Part shown: positions 49,264 to 58,812 of the stretch, piece by piece
Position numbering within the stretch: the first letter of the stretch is position 1
How the letters are laid out: each line of letters starts with the position of its first letter
Source of the DNA: Desulfovibrio inopinatus DSM 10711
GTDB taxonomy: Bacteria; Desulfobacterota; Desulfovibrionia; Desulfovibrionales; Desulfovibrionaceae
Assembly (NCBI RefSeq): GCF_000429305.1
Contig: NZ_AUBP01000025.1
Location: 62,001-126,000 of the forward strand
Direction: 5' to 3'
DNA length: 64,000 bases
The notes under the pieces: generated by a model
What the model saw: only the letters and a program-made list of their open reading frames with translations
The model's database searches: none
Told to the model about the DNA's origin: nothing
Position numbers and translations under genes: made by a program

Positions 49264-49998
49264 TTAGAGCCACTCCTTCAGCCATTGTCGCCAATCGCCC
49301 TCAATTTCTCGACGTTCATCTTCTGTGAGCGTCTTCTGGTATTCGAGATATGACAAGGCTGCCCGTTCTTTGGAGTATTCAACGACTTCAGGAACGTCTT
49401 TGAAGTTGTCGGCCACATACATATAACGACGCCAGGCAGGACCGTAATTATCCGTACGCCAATAAAAATCAGCGACAAACAGCTCATGCTCTGCCATTCG
49501 TTTGCGGCATTTCAGGATGTACTCTCCGGCGAGCTTTCCGTATTCGGTTTGCGGGAAGGTTTCTTCCAGCAAGTAGAAATACTGCAGTGCCGTTTGGAGA
49601 TTATCTGGCGGCATATCAATGGATTCAGCACGCTTGAAGTTTGACATCCCAATCTGAAACAGAACATAGGGAATTTCTTCATCACGTGGATGTAGCGATT
49701 CAAACTCCATATACACATCGGATGCTGTCGCATAGTCCTCTTCCAAGAACAGCGCATCACCCAACGCAATGAGAGCTGGCGTTGTGTACGGACTAAAAGG
49801 ATAACGATCTTTGAGTTTGGTGAAATACTCGATGGCGTTGCTGTATTTCTTTTCACTCATAGCGTCCCGGCCAGCTTCGTACAATTCCTGGGCTGTGTCC
49901 TCGGGAGGCGGCAGAAAGAAATAATCAATAAAACCGCACCCATTGAGTTGAGTCACCAGAAGGAATATCGCAATAAGACGGATGACTGACAGATTCAT
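49264..49998 (-). CDS. bamD: Outer-membrane assembly lipoprotein BamD
   Basis: Lipoprotein of the BAM complex that inserts beta-barrels into the outer membrane. 244 aa from ATG 49998, which gives a clean signal ending in the lipobox LNGC; GGA is 5 nt upstream. Five tetratricopeptide-like repeats follow (ALGDALFLEEDYATASDVYME is one), with the BamD-typical FPQTEYGKLAGEYILKCRKRMAEHELFVADFY. Translation from 50109 would bury the signal and is unlikely. It is downstream of trxB behind a terminator. Confidence 0.92.
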   Translation of the reverse strand: MNLSVIRLIAIFLLVTQLNGCGFIDYFFLPPPEDTAQELYEAGRDAMSEKKYSNAIEYFTKLKDRYPFSPYTTPALIALGDALFLEEDYATASDVYMEFESLHPRDEEIPYVLFQIGMSNFKRAESIDMPPDNLQTALQYFYLLEETFPQTEYGKLAGEYILKCRKRMAEHELFVADFYWRTDNYGPAWRRYMYVADNFKDVPEVVEYSKERAALSYLEYQKTLTEDERREIEGDWRQWLKEWL

Positions 49999-50157
49999 GG
50001 TGTCCAAGTGGGTTAGATATTCGTAAAAAACAGTCTCGCATCGGTCGAAACTGATACCAGATTGAGGCTGAGCATACAAACCAAAAAACAGCAAGGAAAA
50101 GACAACCAATCAAGCAGACTGTTTATATATATAGAAAATGCTGCTGTTTTTCTCCCC

Positions 50158-50184
50158 AAAAAAAAGGACCACCGAGGGTGGCCC
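50158..50184 (-). terminator. Rho-independent terminator after trxB
   Basis: On the minus strand GGGCCACC (50184-50177) pairs with GGTGGTCC (50173-50166) through a 3-nt loop with one G-U pair, followed by eight Ts. It is 24 nt after the trxB stop, separating trxA-trxB from bamD. Confidence 0.9.
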
Positions 50185-50207
50185 TGGACACGGTCGTTTG
50201 ACAGCGA

Positions 50208-51134
50208 TCAAATAAACCCCTTTTCTTCCATATAGGCGTGCGCTGCATTCGCAGCGGTAGCGCCATCCCCCACGGCTGTCGTAATCTGCCGACACAATTT
50301 TGACCTGATGTCTCCGGCAGCAAAAATCCCAGGGACTGAAGTACGCATCTCAGCATCCGTGATAATAAATCCACGTTCATCAAGCTGTATTTCAGGAGGA
50401 TAAAAATCTCCATGAGGATCGTATCCGACAAAAACGAAAACACCGTCGACACTCAGATGCTCTTTTTCACCTGTTTTGATGTTTTCGATCTCAATGCCGG
50501 TCACTTTATCATCTCCCAAAATACGTTTGGCCAATGTACTTCGGCGAATAGTGATGACAGGATTTACCTCACATCGATTTTGAAAACACTTGTGTCCCCG
50601 GAAGTCATCGCGCCGGTGAAGGAGGTAGAGTTTTTTGACGAGACGAGCCAAGTATAATGATTCTTCGAGCGCGGTGTTGCCACCCCCAATAACCGCAACC
50701 ACCTGATCACGAAAGAAATTCCCATCACACGTGGCGCAATAGGATACACCTTTGCCCGACAGCTCTTTTTCTCCAGGGAGTCCGAGTTCTTTATACACAG
50801 CTCCCGTACAAACAATAATCGTCCTTGCTTCCACCCACGTATCGCCAATCTTGAGGCGGTGCATCTCTTTGCCGACTTCAATACGACTTACTTCGTCGTT
50901 GTACGTGTCATAGTGGTACGGCTTAAGATGTTCGGCAAAAATATCAGCAAGTTTCCACCCTTCAACCGGCTGGGGAAACCCCGGATAGTTTTCTACAAGA
51001 TGCGTTCGAAGGACTTGCCCTCCTGGAGCAAGTTTCTCCACGACAGCAACTTTCACTTGAAACCGCAAAAGATAAAGGGCGGCCGTTATTCCGGCCGGGC
51101 CGCCCCCAATGACGATGGCGTCATACCTATTCAT
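50208..51134 (-). CDS. trxB: Thioredoxin reductase
   Basis: NADPH-dependent FAD enzyme that reduces thioredoxin. 308 aa. FAD-binding GGGPAGITAALYLLRF at the N-terminus, the redox pair in CATCDGNFF, the second Rossmann motif VAVIGGGNTALEE and the C-terminal FAD contact GIFAAGDIRS. It starts 5 nt after the trxA stop, so trxA-trxB is an operon. Confidence 0.97.
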   Translation of the reverse strand: MNRYDAIVIGGGPAGITAALYLLRFQVKVAVVEKLAPGGQVLRTHLVENYPGFPQPVEGWKLADIFAEHLKPYHYDTYNDEVSRIEVGKEMHRLKIGDTWVEARTIIVCTGAVYKELGLPGEKELSGKGVSYCATCDGNFFRDQVVAVIGGGNTALEESLYLARLVKKLYLLHRRDDFRGHKCFQNRCEVNPVITIRRSTLAKRILGDDKVTGIEIENIKTGEKEHLSVDGVFVFVGYDPHGDFYPPEIQLDERGFIITDAEMRTSVPGIFAAGDIRSKLCRQITTAVGDGATAANAAHAYMEEKGFI

Positions 51135-51139
51135 GATGA

Positions 51140-51460
51140 CTAGAGCGCCTTTTGGCTGATCATTTCCTTAATGCTGCTTTTGGAAACGGCTCCGGTGATT
51201 TGTTCAACAACTTCACCATTCTTGAACAAAATAATCGTCGGAATAGCACGAATACCGTATTTGCTCGGGGTGCTGGGATTTTCATCGACGTTCATTTTGC
51301 CGATTTTGACTTGCCCAGTATATTCTTGTGTCAACTCGTCGATGACTGGTCCCATAGCACGACACGGACCACACCAGGGGGCCCAGAAGTCGACCAGAAC
51401 GGGTATATCGCATTTGAGGACTTCGCTTTCAAAAGTGGAGTCAGTAAGTTGAATGGCCAT
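51140..51460 (-). CDS. trxA: Thioredoxin
   Basis: 106-aa thioredoxin with the active site DFWAPWCGPCRAM, the cis-Pro region AIPTIILFKNGEVV and normal length. I take ATG 51460 because GGAGAG lies 6-7 nt upstream and the result fits the family; an ORF extension to 51559 adds an unrelated 33-residue leader. Reduced by the co-encoded trxB. Confidence 0.97.
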   Translation of the reverse strand: MAIQLTDSTFESEVLKCDIPVLVDFWAPWCGPCRAMGPVIDELTQEYTGQVKIGKMNVDENPSTPSKYGIRAIPTIILFKNGEVVEQITGAVSKSSIKEMISQKAL

Positions 51461-51744
51461 GACTTCTCTCCTTATCAGGTTTTCTTCAATCAAAATATGC
51501 AGCATGTAGGCTGCTCCCTCAACAGTACGCCGTATGGTACCCTCGCCACAAGGCGTCATCTCTTCAGGAGACCGCCGTATTTGCGTCCCTGGAAAATTCG
51601 CCCATCAAGTTTGTTCCCTTACAATACTTCCTTGCTGTTAAGCAAAGAATAATTTGTTTGCATTCCAGTGAGCAAAGCGTACGGCACGTTCAATTTGGGA
51701 AAGACTCCCCTATTGTAATCAAAAAAGTAAAAAAGTCGACAAGG

Positions 51745-52851
51745 TCATGCAAAATGTTCAGCAAGACATTTTTCGGTGTCGGTGTTCACCCGAATCATAT
51801 CGTCAGGAATCTTGCCTCCCCGAGCTATTGCGTCAATATTTAACGCATGCTGATATCCAGCGGCATGCCATTTCCATCCCGCATAGGCGATCATGGCGGC
51901 ATTATCCATACAAAAAGCCGGTCTCGGCACATGAAAAGCAAGGTTATGTTCACGGGCCAATTCGCCCATGGTCTGCCGAATACGACTATTGGCGGCGACA
52001 CCACCGGCGACAATGATGCTCTGTACTTCCGGGGTCCGCTTGAGTGCACGTTCAACTTTAATGCGCAAGGCATCGGCGATGCTCCACATTAACGAAGAGC
52101 AGACCACTTTGAGCTCATGCGGAAACGATTCCAACATGGTGGCGTCTGGCGATGCCGGCATAGACTTCAATCGAAGGTGGGGGTGCTGGTCTATAAAAGT
52201 CGATACAGCCGTTTTCAATCCACTGAAACTGAAGTCGAGATTGTCGTTATCAATATAGGGACGTGGAAATAAACTTCTATCAGGCGGCACGTTTTGTCCG
52301 AGGATATCGATGAGACGCCCTCCCGGATATGGAAGGTTAAGCGCTTTCGCTGCTTTGTCAAACGCCTCTCCGGCAGCATCATCCAACGTTTTTCCAAGCA
52401 CGTGGTACTGTAAAGCCGATTCCATAAGTACGGTTTGAGTATGTCCTCCGGAAACGAGAACTCCCAAAGCCGGATAGGTCACGGGCTGCTCAAGTTCAGC
52501 TACAAGCAGATGCGCCTGGAGATGATTGATGCCTATCAAAGGGACATCACATGCTAAAGCAACTCCTTTGGCGTATGAAAGTCCAACCAATAAGCTTCCG
52601 AGAAGTCCTGGACCGCGAGCGGCAGCCACCACATCAATATCCTGAGGGCTTATCTCGGCATCATCCAAAACACGTTGGTGCAGACGATGAATAAGTCGAA
52701 GATGTTCCCGTGAAGCAAGTTCGGGAACAACTCCACCAAACAAACTATGGAGGTCAGCCTGTGACGCGATATGCTCTGCGATGAGGCGGCCGTCCTCAAC
52801 GAGCGCACAGGCCGTCTCATCGCAAGAAGACTCGAAACCAAGAACAATCAA
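51745..52851 (-). CDS. tsaD: tRNA N6-threonylcarbamoyladenosine transferase TsaD
   Basis: Catalytic subunit for the t6A37 modification on ANN-decoding tRNAs. 368 aa with the ASKHA fold: [17 protein letters not shown], the metal-ligand motif [38 protein letters not shown] and [12 protein letters not shown]. Overlaps the fbp stop by 4 nt. TsaB, TsaC and TsaE are not in the window. Confidence 0.97.
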   Translation of the reverse strand: MIVLGFESSCDETACALVEDGRLIAEHIASQADLHSLFGGVVPELASREHLRLIHRLHQRVLDDAEISPQDIDVVAAARGPGLLGSLLVGLSYAKGVALACDVPLIGINHLQAHLLVAELEQPVTYPALGVLVSGGHTQTVLMESALQYHVLGKTLDDAAGEAFDKAAKALNLPYPGGRLIDILGQNVPPDRSLFPRPYIDNDNLDFSFSGLKTAVSTFIDQHPHLRLKSMPASPDATMLESFPHELKVVCSSLMWSIADALRIKVERALKRTPEVQSIIVAGGVAANSRIRQTMGELAREHNLAFHVPRPAFCMDNAAMIAYAGWKWHAAGYQHALNIDAIARGGKIPDDMIRVNTDTEKCLAEHFA

Positions 52852-53867
52852 TCTGTCGCCTCTGGGTTGAGGATGTGCATGGTGTCGAGCATATCATCTC
52901 GGGAACCAATAAAAAGCGGGACACGCTCATGTAAGGTTTGTGGTTCGATATCCAAAATGCGTTTTTCACCATCAGTTGCCATGCCACCGGCTTGTTCACA
53001 AATGAAGGCTAATGGAGCTGCTTCACACAAATATCGCAACTTTCCATGTGGCTTTTTCGGATCAAGTGAATCTTTCGGATAGAAAAAAACGCCACCGGTG
53101 AGAAGATTTCGGTGAAAATCTGCGACAAGCGACCCGACATAACGCGCAGAGCACGGTTTACGACGGTGCGGTTGTGGTGTTTTCATCGCCATAATAGCTT
53201 GCTGGGTCGGCTCATCCCAATAATTCCAATAGGATTCGTTGACCGAATATACATTCCCTCGTGGAGGTGTCATAATATCAGGGTGAGACAGTAAAAATTC
53301 ACCAACACCCGGGTCCAGGGTGAATCCATGTACGCCCTTTCCTGTCGTGTACACCATCATGGTCGATGTCCCATACAGAAAATACCCGGCAGCAACCTGC
53401 TCACTTCCTTTGCGCAAAACATCGCTTAAATCGGCGCAGGAATGGTCGTTATCATCAGGCCGTCTGTAAATGGAAAAGATGGTACCAACATTAATATTAA
53501 CATCAATATTAGAGGATCCATCCAACGGATCAACAATGAGAATATAATTTCCTTTGGGAAAAGTTGGGGGAATATCGATAAGGTCGGCATTCTCTTCGGA
53601 AGCCATAGCGCACAGCACTCCTGCCCGTTCCATACGGTGAATCAGGATAGAGTTGGCATATTCATCAAGCTTACGAACCTGCTCGCCTTGCACATTGATT
53701 TCGCCGGTGAACCCCAGCACATCAACCAATCCAGCCTTGTTGACTTCTCGAGTAATAATTTTGGCTGAAAGAATCAGCTCATTGAGAAGTCTGGTAAATT
53801 TACCAGTCGCCATGGGCGACTCTTTTTGATGTAACAGAAGATGTTCCGTGACGGTAATTTGCGGCAT
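52848..53867 (-). CDS. fbp: Fructose-1,6-bisphosphatase class I
   Basis: Gluconeogenic phosphatase, 339 aa. N-terminal [20 protein letters not shown], then [18 protein letters not shown], the metal-binding [19 protein letters not shown] and [18 protein letters not shown] 53867 has GGGAGG 6 nt upstream, whereas an ATG at 53873 abuts that site directly, so I take 53867. Followed by tsaD with an ATGA overlap. Confidence 0.95.
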   Translation of the reverse strand: MPQITVTEHLLLHQKESPMATGKFTRLLNELILSAKIITREVNKAGLVDVLGFTGEINVQGEQVRKLDEYANSILIHRMERAGVLCAMASEENADLIDIPPTFPKGNYILIVDPLDGSSNIDVNINVGTIFSIYRRPDDNDHSCADLSDVLRKGSEQVAAGYFLYGTSTMMVYTTGKGVHGFTLDPGVGEFLLSHPDIMTPPRGNVYSVNESYWNYWDEPTQQAIMAMKTPQPHRRKPCSARYVGSLVADFHRNLLTGGVFFYPKDSLDPKKPHGKLRYLCEAAPLAFICEQAGGMATDGEKRILDIEPQTLHERVPLFIGSRDDMLDTMHILNPEATD

Positions 53868-54072
53868 GCGCATCCTCCCGGTTATTTTCCTGTTTTATAC
53901 CATGTGAATAAAAAAATGAGAATAAGAATTGATGCCGGAAAGAGAGGTTTCCAGTAATTGTCACATCTATTCTATTCGCATCCGCTTCAGGGAAAGAAGA
54001 ATGGAAAAAGAAATGATACGGCCGGTAGAGCGAAACACATCAGTTCCGCCATACCGACCGTAAAAACGATAA

Positions 54073-54894
54073 TCACTGTTCTTCAGTTTGCTCTTCAGGA
54101 GCCGCATCGGTTTCAGAGTCCGCGGTATCAAGCGGTTTATCCGCCGGAACAAGATATACGATCTCCAATTGACCGATGAATTTAGCTGCCCACACATACG
54201 GAACGCCATTGATGCCAATAGCACCTTGCACGTCTTCATCAAGACGTTGTTCCCATTTCGAATCGACGATAGCTTGAGCTACAGTCTCGTTGTCTCCAGC
54301 CCAAAGCACCCCATCCGGATAAATGATAAATAATTGAGACGGGTCGGGAGAAAACGTAGCCAAATTTCGTACGTCAAAATACGCGACAACCGTTCCGCTC
54401 CACGTATTATTTTCAAAATACGGCATACCGACAAACAATTCCGTGCTCACTTCGTCACTGGCTACCAGCGCAGCCAGATTCCGTTCTTTAAAGCGTTCCT
54501 CAAACTCTGAGAATCCTGCATAGTCAAACGGCTTGAGTGAATAGGAAGCTGTCTGAAAAATAACTTCACCCGATGTGCCAATGATAGCAATACCGGACAA
54601 CCAAGGGTAACGCTCAAGAAACTCTTGGCACCATGCCGGTTCAGGCAGTTTATCCTGTCCTGAAAGCCCACGCAGCATAAGATCAAGTCGTTGATCAACG
54701 GGACCAAAAAGATTGGCAAGCTTCAAAAGTCCCTTGTCTTCTACGCCAGGGTCTTTGTAGTCAATCGTCGGATCGACATCGATGTATTCTTTGTACAGTT
54801 TCTTCGTGTCTTTCCATGTGGATTTCATTGTCGAGCATCCAGAAAAGACGAGAAGAGTCACGATGCAGGCGAACAAGAGATAAAAGCGTTTCAA
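54073..54894 (-). CDS. Unknown lipoprotein, possible sensor-like domain
   Basis: 273-aa lipoprotein starting with TTG at 54894, with GAGGA 8 nt upstream. Signal peptide ending VFSGC, so Cys 20 would be lipidated. The mature part has a WCQEFLERYPWLSGIAIIGTSG stretch, FVGMPYFENNTWSGTVVAYFD and VPYVWAAKFIGQLEIVYLVP, a strand pattern that resembles a dCache/PAS-like periplasmic fold, and an acidic Glu-rich C-terminal tail. No family identified. Monocistronic; an imperfect 11-bp hairpin at 54017-54062 lies downstream. Confidence 0.75.
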   Translation of the reverse strand: MKRFYLLFACIVTLLVFSGCSTMKSTWKDTKKLYKEYIDVDPTIDYKDPGVEDKGLLKLANLFGPVDQRLDLMLRGLSGQDKLPEPAWCQEFLERYPWLSGIAIIGTSGEVIFQTASYSLKPFDYAGFSEFEERFKERNLAALVASDEVSTELFVGMPYFENNTWSGTVVAYFDVRNLATFSPDPSQLFIIYPDGVLWAGDNETVAQAIVDSKWEQRLDEDVQGAIGINGVPYVWAAKFIGQLEIVYLVPADKPLDTADSETDAAPEEQTEEQ

Positions 54895-55216
54895 TGTTCT
54901 TTCCTCATGCTTTCAAAATGGAAGTGAGTGGTTATAGCAGGACAGCGGTTCATGTCTCCTATCGAGCCCTGTCTCGATGGTGCAGGACCACGCGACACAA
55001 GAAAACAATTCACGCGATGTCGCTGTATGGACGTTATCATATCCTTATTTGGCTATAAAGAACAAATATCAACAAATTCAAGATGATGAACAAGCTATCC
55101 CTGTACGCATAAAGTACACACCCAAAAGAAAAGGGGCACACAGCCCCTTGTCTTAGCGGTCAATACGAACAGAAACGTCCTTTTCAACCCCCAGCACAAT
55201 TCGAAAACTCAACGCT
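54895..55216. other. 322-nt intergenic stretch
   Basis: Between the TPR gene (stop at 55217) and the lipoprotein gene (start 54894), both minus strand. It contains the terminator at 55127-55149 and the lipoprotein ribosome site (GAGGA). A promoter must lie here but I cannot place it with confidence, and no further gene is evident. Confidence 0.45.
55127..55149 (-). terminator. Rho-independent terminator of the FtsB-like/TPR operon
   Basis: AAGGGGC (55131-55137) and GCCCCTT (55143-55149) form a 7-bp stem with a 5-nt loop. Read on the minus strand it is followed by TTCTTTT. It is 68 nt beyond the TPR gene stop. Confidence 0.7.
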
Positions 55217-56476
55217 TCATGCCTCGCTTCGAGCTTCCAACCGGTCTGCAAGCGATTCAAGAACACCAAGCAGCTTTGGCTTTGGAGAAGCAGGCTGTTC
55301 AACTTCTTCCGTTTGGGGTTCTTCTTCAAGAGCAAACGCGTCTTCTTCGGGCTGCATGAGGGGCTCTTCTTCGTTTTGAGCGGATAAGGTTGCCTGTTGT
55401 TCTGCCAGGACATCAAATGAAGCGGCAAGTCCCGCCCGGCGTCGTAAATCGTCAAGTTTGACAAGTAATGCATCGTGCGCTTTACCATGGGGCATTTTCT
55501 CAAGTAATTCTTGGTAAATATCAATAGCCCCTGTCAAATCTCCGTGCTTGGCAAGAAGGTCGGCCATGGTCAGAGTACGAATGCCATGCCCAGCCGATGG
55601 ATCGGCTTCAAGATCGGGCTCGTCCTCATCATGAGCGTCTTCGTCTTCTTCGACATCGTCATCAGTCGTCATAGCCGTCTGAGGATCTGCTGGCTCCAGA
55701 GTTGTCCCCCCACCCCCAGTCAAACGCAAGACCTCATCCATCCCACGTAAAGGCAAGGATTCAGGAGCTGCCGAAGGCTGGTGAGGAACGGGAGCAACAT
55801 TCACATCGACAGGCCCTTCTTCCTCCTCATCATCCGCTAAAGAAACATCGTCGAGTATTGTCTCTTCCGAGTCCGAAAAAGACATTTCCGAAACGTCAGC
55901 CTCTTCCGCCTCGACCAGCGACATATCGTCATGCAATGCTTCTTCCAATGGCATCGTTTCCAGCTCATAGCTGGTTTCCTCTGGTTCATTGGAAGGTTCT
56001 TCTTCTCCTTCCGACTCAGTATTCACAGGCATGGAAGAAGACGATTGCGATGTGGTAAGATCTTGTGTGCTTTCCGATAAGATTGACGCCAACCCCTTTT
56101 CAAGGATCTCGGACCAGGTAAAATCCTGACCTTGGAAATATGACGCCAAAAACGCCATAGCAAGCGAGGAGTCTTTGGATTGTGCGGCGGTTTTCTTCGC
56201 CCAAAGTTGCCATATGGAAGGATATTGCGATAATACTCGGGCAACCAAAGCAAAATTTTCAGAAGCTTCTTCCTCTCTTCCTTGCCTGGAGAGCAATTCG
56301 ACGAGAAGAAGTTTTGCTTCAAGGTGGTCCGGATGAAATGTGACCCCCTGTTTGAGAACCTGAATTGCTTCATCCAATGCGTCGGTCTCGGTGAGAATTT
56401 TGGCCAAAGAGAAAAAAACCCGTGAATGTGGTTCAATGGCCAGAACTTCACGATAGAGTTCAACTTTCGAGATCAC
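55217..56476 (-). CDS. Acidic TPR protein
   Basis: 419 aa from GTG 56476 with GGAAGAG 7 nt upstream. The N-terminal 110 residues form tetratricopeptide repeats (ALDEAIQVLKQGVTFHPDHLEA is one), then a strongly acidic Ser/Glu-rich disordered region (about 145-300), then a further TPR-like part near 300-345 (AIDIYQELLEKMPHGKAHDALLVKL) and an acidic linker. It looks like a protein-protein scaffold. Its start overlaps the 3' end of the FtsB-like gene by 17 nt, so translation is coupled. Confidence 0.8.
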   Translation of the reverse strand: MISKVELYREVLAIEPHSRVFFSLAKILTETDALDEAIQVLKQGVTFHPDHLEAKLLLVELLSRQGREEEASENFALVARVLSQYPSIWQLWAKKTAAQSKDSSLAMAFLASYFQGQDFTWSEILEKGLASILSESTQDLTTSQSSSSMPVNTESEGEEEPSNEPEETSYELETMPLEEALHDDMSLVEAEEADVSEMSFSDSEETILDDVSLADDEEEEGPVDVNVAPVPHQPSAAPESLPLRGMDEVLRLTGGGGTTLEPADPQTAMTTDDDVEEDEDAHDEDEPDLEADPSAGHGIRTLTMADLLAKHGDLTGAIDIYQELLEKMPHGKAHDALLVKLDDLRRRAGLAASFDVLAEQQATLSAQNEEEPLMQPEEDAFALEEEPQTEEVEQPASPKPKLLGVLESLADRLEARSEA

Positions 56477-56786
56477 GGCCAGCTCTTCCTTGTTCCGTAG
56501 TTTCAGACGATTGCGGAAAAATATAAAGAATTTCGTTCTGCTTGAGGTAGTTCATCTTATTCCGCGTCATTTTCTCGATGAATTCCCTATCTGATTTGAG
56601 CCAACGAATCTCTTGACTCAAATCAATACATTTGCCGTGTGTTTTTTCCAGTATACTTGTGAGGTCTCTATACTGCTCTTTGAGTTCGAGATAGGTAAAG
56701 AGACCATCGTTACCGAGGAAAAAACCATAGAGCAAAAATAGGTTCAAACCGATCAAAGTAAACAGAAGAGCGCGTCGCCACAACAT
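56460..56786 (-). CDS. FtsB/DivIC-like septum formation initiator
   Basis: 108-aa single-span membrane protein: an N-terminal helix (LWRRALLFTLIGLNLFLLYG) with cytoplasmic Arg-Arg, then a coiled coil (YLELKEQYRDLTSILEKTHG) and a conserved C-terminal ending with LKSDREFIEKMTRNKM and YIFPQ, the FtsB/DivIC pattern. Such proteins join FtsL and FtsQ in the divisome. I place the start at ATG 56786; the ribosome site is weak. Overlaps the TPR gene by 17 nt, and overlaps the gene at 56791-57069 only by adjacency (4 nt apart). Confidence 0.85.
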   Translation of the reverse strand: MLWRRALLFTLIGLNLFLLYGFFLGNDGLFTYLELKEQYRDLTSILEKTHGKCIDLSQEIRWLKSDREFIEKMTRNKMNYLKQNEILYIFPQSSETTEQGRAGRDLES

Positions 56787-56790
56787 GATG

Positions 56791-57069
56791 TTACTGAAGA
56801 GTATGCGGTTTATGGCGATCAGGCTGAACAAGGGACAGCGGCGTCCGCAATTCCTGCAAAAAATTCTCAGTCGCAGTTTCGATGCGTAAAACGTCCTCCT
56901 CATCCAAATTGATCTGATCAAGTTTGGTCAAAAAGGACTTGAGCACCTTGAACTCTTTAATCAGTGCTGAGCCTAAACGTAACCGTTCCAAGTCAGGCTC
57001 AAGTTCAAGGATAGTTTGCAGGCAGCTTGTGATGCGCGCCGTAAGATTGATGGTATTCTTTTCGTCCAC
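56791..57069 (-). CDS. Unknown helical protein upstream of the FtsB-like gene
   Basis: 92 aa, starting with GTG 57069 (GGAG 11 nt upstream). Helical and acidic: LTARITSCLQTILELEPDLERL followed by LGSALIKEFKVLKSFLTKLDQI. No family recognised and no signal peptide. It ends 4 nt before the FtsB-like start and its context suggests a role in the same operon. Confidence 0.6.
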   Translation of the reverse strand: MDEKNTINLTARITSCLQTILELEPDLERLRLGSALIKEFKVLKSFLTKLDQINLDEEDVLRIETATENFLQELRTPLSLVQPDRHKPHTLQ

Positions 57070-57221
57070 GTAGGCTTTTCTCCGAAAAGGCGTGCGCGAT
57101 TCGCGTCATTTATCGTAGCGAGATACGTTTTTTATTTACCTGTATCTGACATTGAACGCAATGACTTTTGCCGTCCTTGACAAGACGGCTGTGAAATCAT
57201 TGGCAAGGATTGCGCTTGAAT

Positions 57222-57767
57222 TTATGCAGCACGATGCAGATCTTTAAAAAAACGACGCAGATAATTTATACCGGAAAAAATGGTTAAAACCACAGCAATA
57301 TAGAGAAGTGCCGTTCCCAAGGGGACGAAATCAATCCCTAACAGGGGGTAGTGTAAAATAAGTGGGCATAACGATATCATCTGCATAATCGTTTTCATTT
57401 TCCCGTACTTATCGGCGGCGATAACAACACCGACATCGGCGGCAATCGCTCGAAGCCCGGTAACCATGGTTTCTCGACCGACAATGACCACAGCAATCCA
57501 CGCTTCAACCCAACCCAACCACACTAACATGATCAGAATGGAATTAATAAGAAGCTTGTCTGCCAAAGGGTCGAGGAATTTTCCGAAATTGGTGACGATA
57601 TTAAAACGTCGCGCAATAATTCCGTCGAAAATATCGGTGATTGAGGCAATGATAAAAAAAATCAATGCCAAAAACGTTGTTGTTTTATTGGGATAATAAA
57701 GCAGTACGACAATAATTGGAACGGCGGCAATGCGTGCCAGCGTCAAGTTGTTGGCAATATTGAACAT
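57222..57767 (-). CDS. pgsA: CDP-diacylglycerol-glycerol-3-phosphate 3-phosphatidyltransferase
   Basis: Makes phosphatidylglycerol phosphate. 181 aa, from ATG 57767 (FNIANNLTLARI), several membrane helices, and the full CDP-alcohol phosphotransferase motif DIFDGIIARRFN followed by GKFLDPLADK (D-x2-D-G-x2-A-R-x8-G-x3-D-x3-D). An upstream in-frame start at 57794 would read into the hairpin at 57790-57815. Follows mrp on the same strand. Confidence 0.95.
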   Translation of the reverse strand: MFNIANNLTLARIAAVPIIVVLLYYPNKTTTFLALIFFIIASITDIFDGIIARRFNIVTNFGKFLDPLADKLLINSILIMLVWLGWVEAWIAVVIVGRETMVTGLRAIAADVGVVIAADKYGKMKTIMQMISLCPLILHYPLLGIDFVPLGTALLYIAVVLTIFSGINYLRRFFKDLHRAA

Positions 57768-57789
57768 GGCTATCCGAATGCTACTAAGG

Positions 57790-57815
57790 CGCAACCGAGG
57801 TTTCCCTCGGTTGCG
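57790..57815 (-). other. GNRA-capped hairpin between mrp and pgsA
   Basis: On the minus strand CGCAACCGAGG (57815-57805) and CCTCGGTTGCG (57800-57790) make an 11-bp stem closed by a GAAA tetraloop, 28 nt beyond the mrp stop. No U tract follows, so it may stabilise or process mRNA rather than terminate it. Confidence 0.6.
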
Positions 57816-57842
57816 GCTGACGTGTATCGGGCAAAAGAAACA

Positions 57843-58751
57843 TTACACGCCGCTAATTGTGGCGTGAGCTTCAAAACTATTGCCGGCAGCGTCGGCGATA
57901 TTATCCGCCAACGAGAGTAATGCCTGTTTGGCAGGAGAGTCAGCAGGCAAGTCAACGACAGGTTTGCCGACATCTCCGGCAACGACGGTTGCAGGATCAA
58001 GCGGGACAGCACCAAGAAACTCAATGCCGTAGACTTTAGCGAGTTCCTCGCCTCCACCCTTCTTGAACAGCTCGATTTCGGCCTGACAATGCGGGCAAAT
58101 CAGTCCGCTCATGTTTTCCACCAAACCAAGGATGTTGGCCTGAGCATACTGCAGGAAGTTAATAGCTTTACGAACATCGTGCAGCGAGACTTCTTGCGGT
58201 GTGGTGACAACAATACACAATGAGTCAGGAATGGTCTTGAGCACCGTCATGTGTTCATCCCCCGTGCCCGGAGGAGAATCAATAACGAGAAAATCAAGTT
58301 CGCCCCAATCAACATCGGCAATAAATTGGCGAATGGCCGATGTCTTCATTGGACCACGCCATAGTACCGCTTGATCAGGGTCTTTCAGCAGCGATTCCAT
58401 GGAGACGACAAACAGGTTTTCACCATATTGCTTCGGCTTAATAAGGCTTCCCCTATCCGACTCCAGCGCCCCTTTGATGCCAAGCATCTTCGGGACACTC
58501 GGCCCATGGATATCCACATCCAGGATGCCGACGCGAAATCCTTTGTGTGCCAATGCTGCAGCAAGGTTTACGGCCAAGGAACTCTTGCCCACTCCACCTT
58601 TGCCGCTCATGACAAAAAGTTTATAGCGAATTTTGGAAAGCGTCGAAGAAATCAATGCGTCCTGCATGGACTGCTTATCACTTTTTTCTCCAGGTTTCTT
58701 CCCGGAACTACATGTTGTCGTCTGACACCCCTCGCATGAAGAGTTTGTCAT
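57843..58751 (-). CDS. Mrp/NBP35-family ATPase (iron-sulfur carrier)
   Basis: P-loop ATPase that carries [4Fe-4S] clusters to target proteins. 302 aa from ATG 58751, with GGAGGAG about 6 nt upstream. An N-terminal Cys cluster (SSCEGCQTTTCSS) precedes the deviant Walker A VMSGKGGVGKSSLAVNLAA, DVDIHGPSVPKMLG, the switch DSPPGTGDE, and the late C-x-x-C in LICPHCQAEI that binds the bridging cluster. Lies between pcm and pgsA. Confidence 0.93.
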   Translation of the reverse strand: MTNSSCEGCQTTTCSSGKKPGEKSDKQSMQDALISSTLSKIRYKLFVMSGKGGVGKSSLAVNLAAALAHKGFRVGILDVDIHGPSVPKMLGIKGALESDRGSLIKPKQYGENLFVVSMESLLKDPDQAVLWRGPMKTSAIRQFIADVDWGELDFLVIDSPPGTGDEHMTVLKTIPDSLCIVVTTPQEVSLHDVRKAINFLQYAQANILGLVENMSGLICPHCQAEIELFKKGGGEELAKVYGIEFLGAVPLDPATVVAGDVGKPVVDLPADSPAKQALLSLADNIADAAGNSFEAHATISGV

Positions 58752-58812
58752 GACGCTCCTCCTTGAATCAGTTTCAAAATAAAACAGGAATGTATCTCCA
58801 GCATATACAAAA

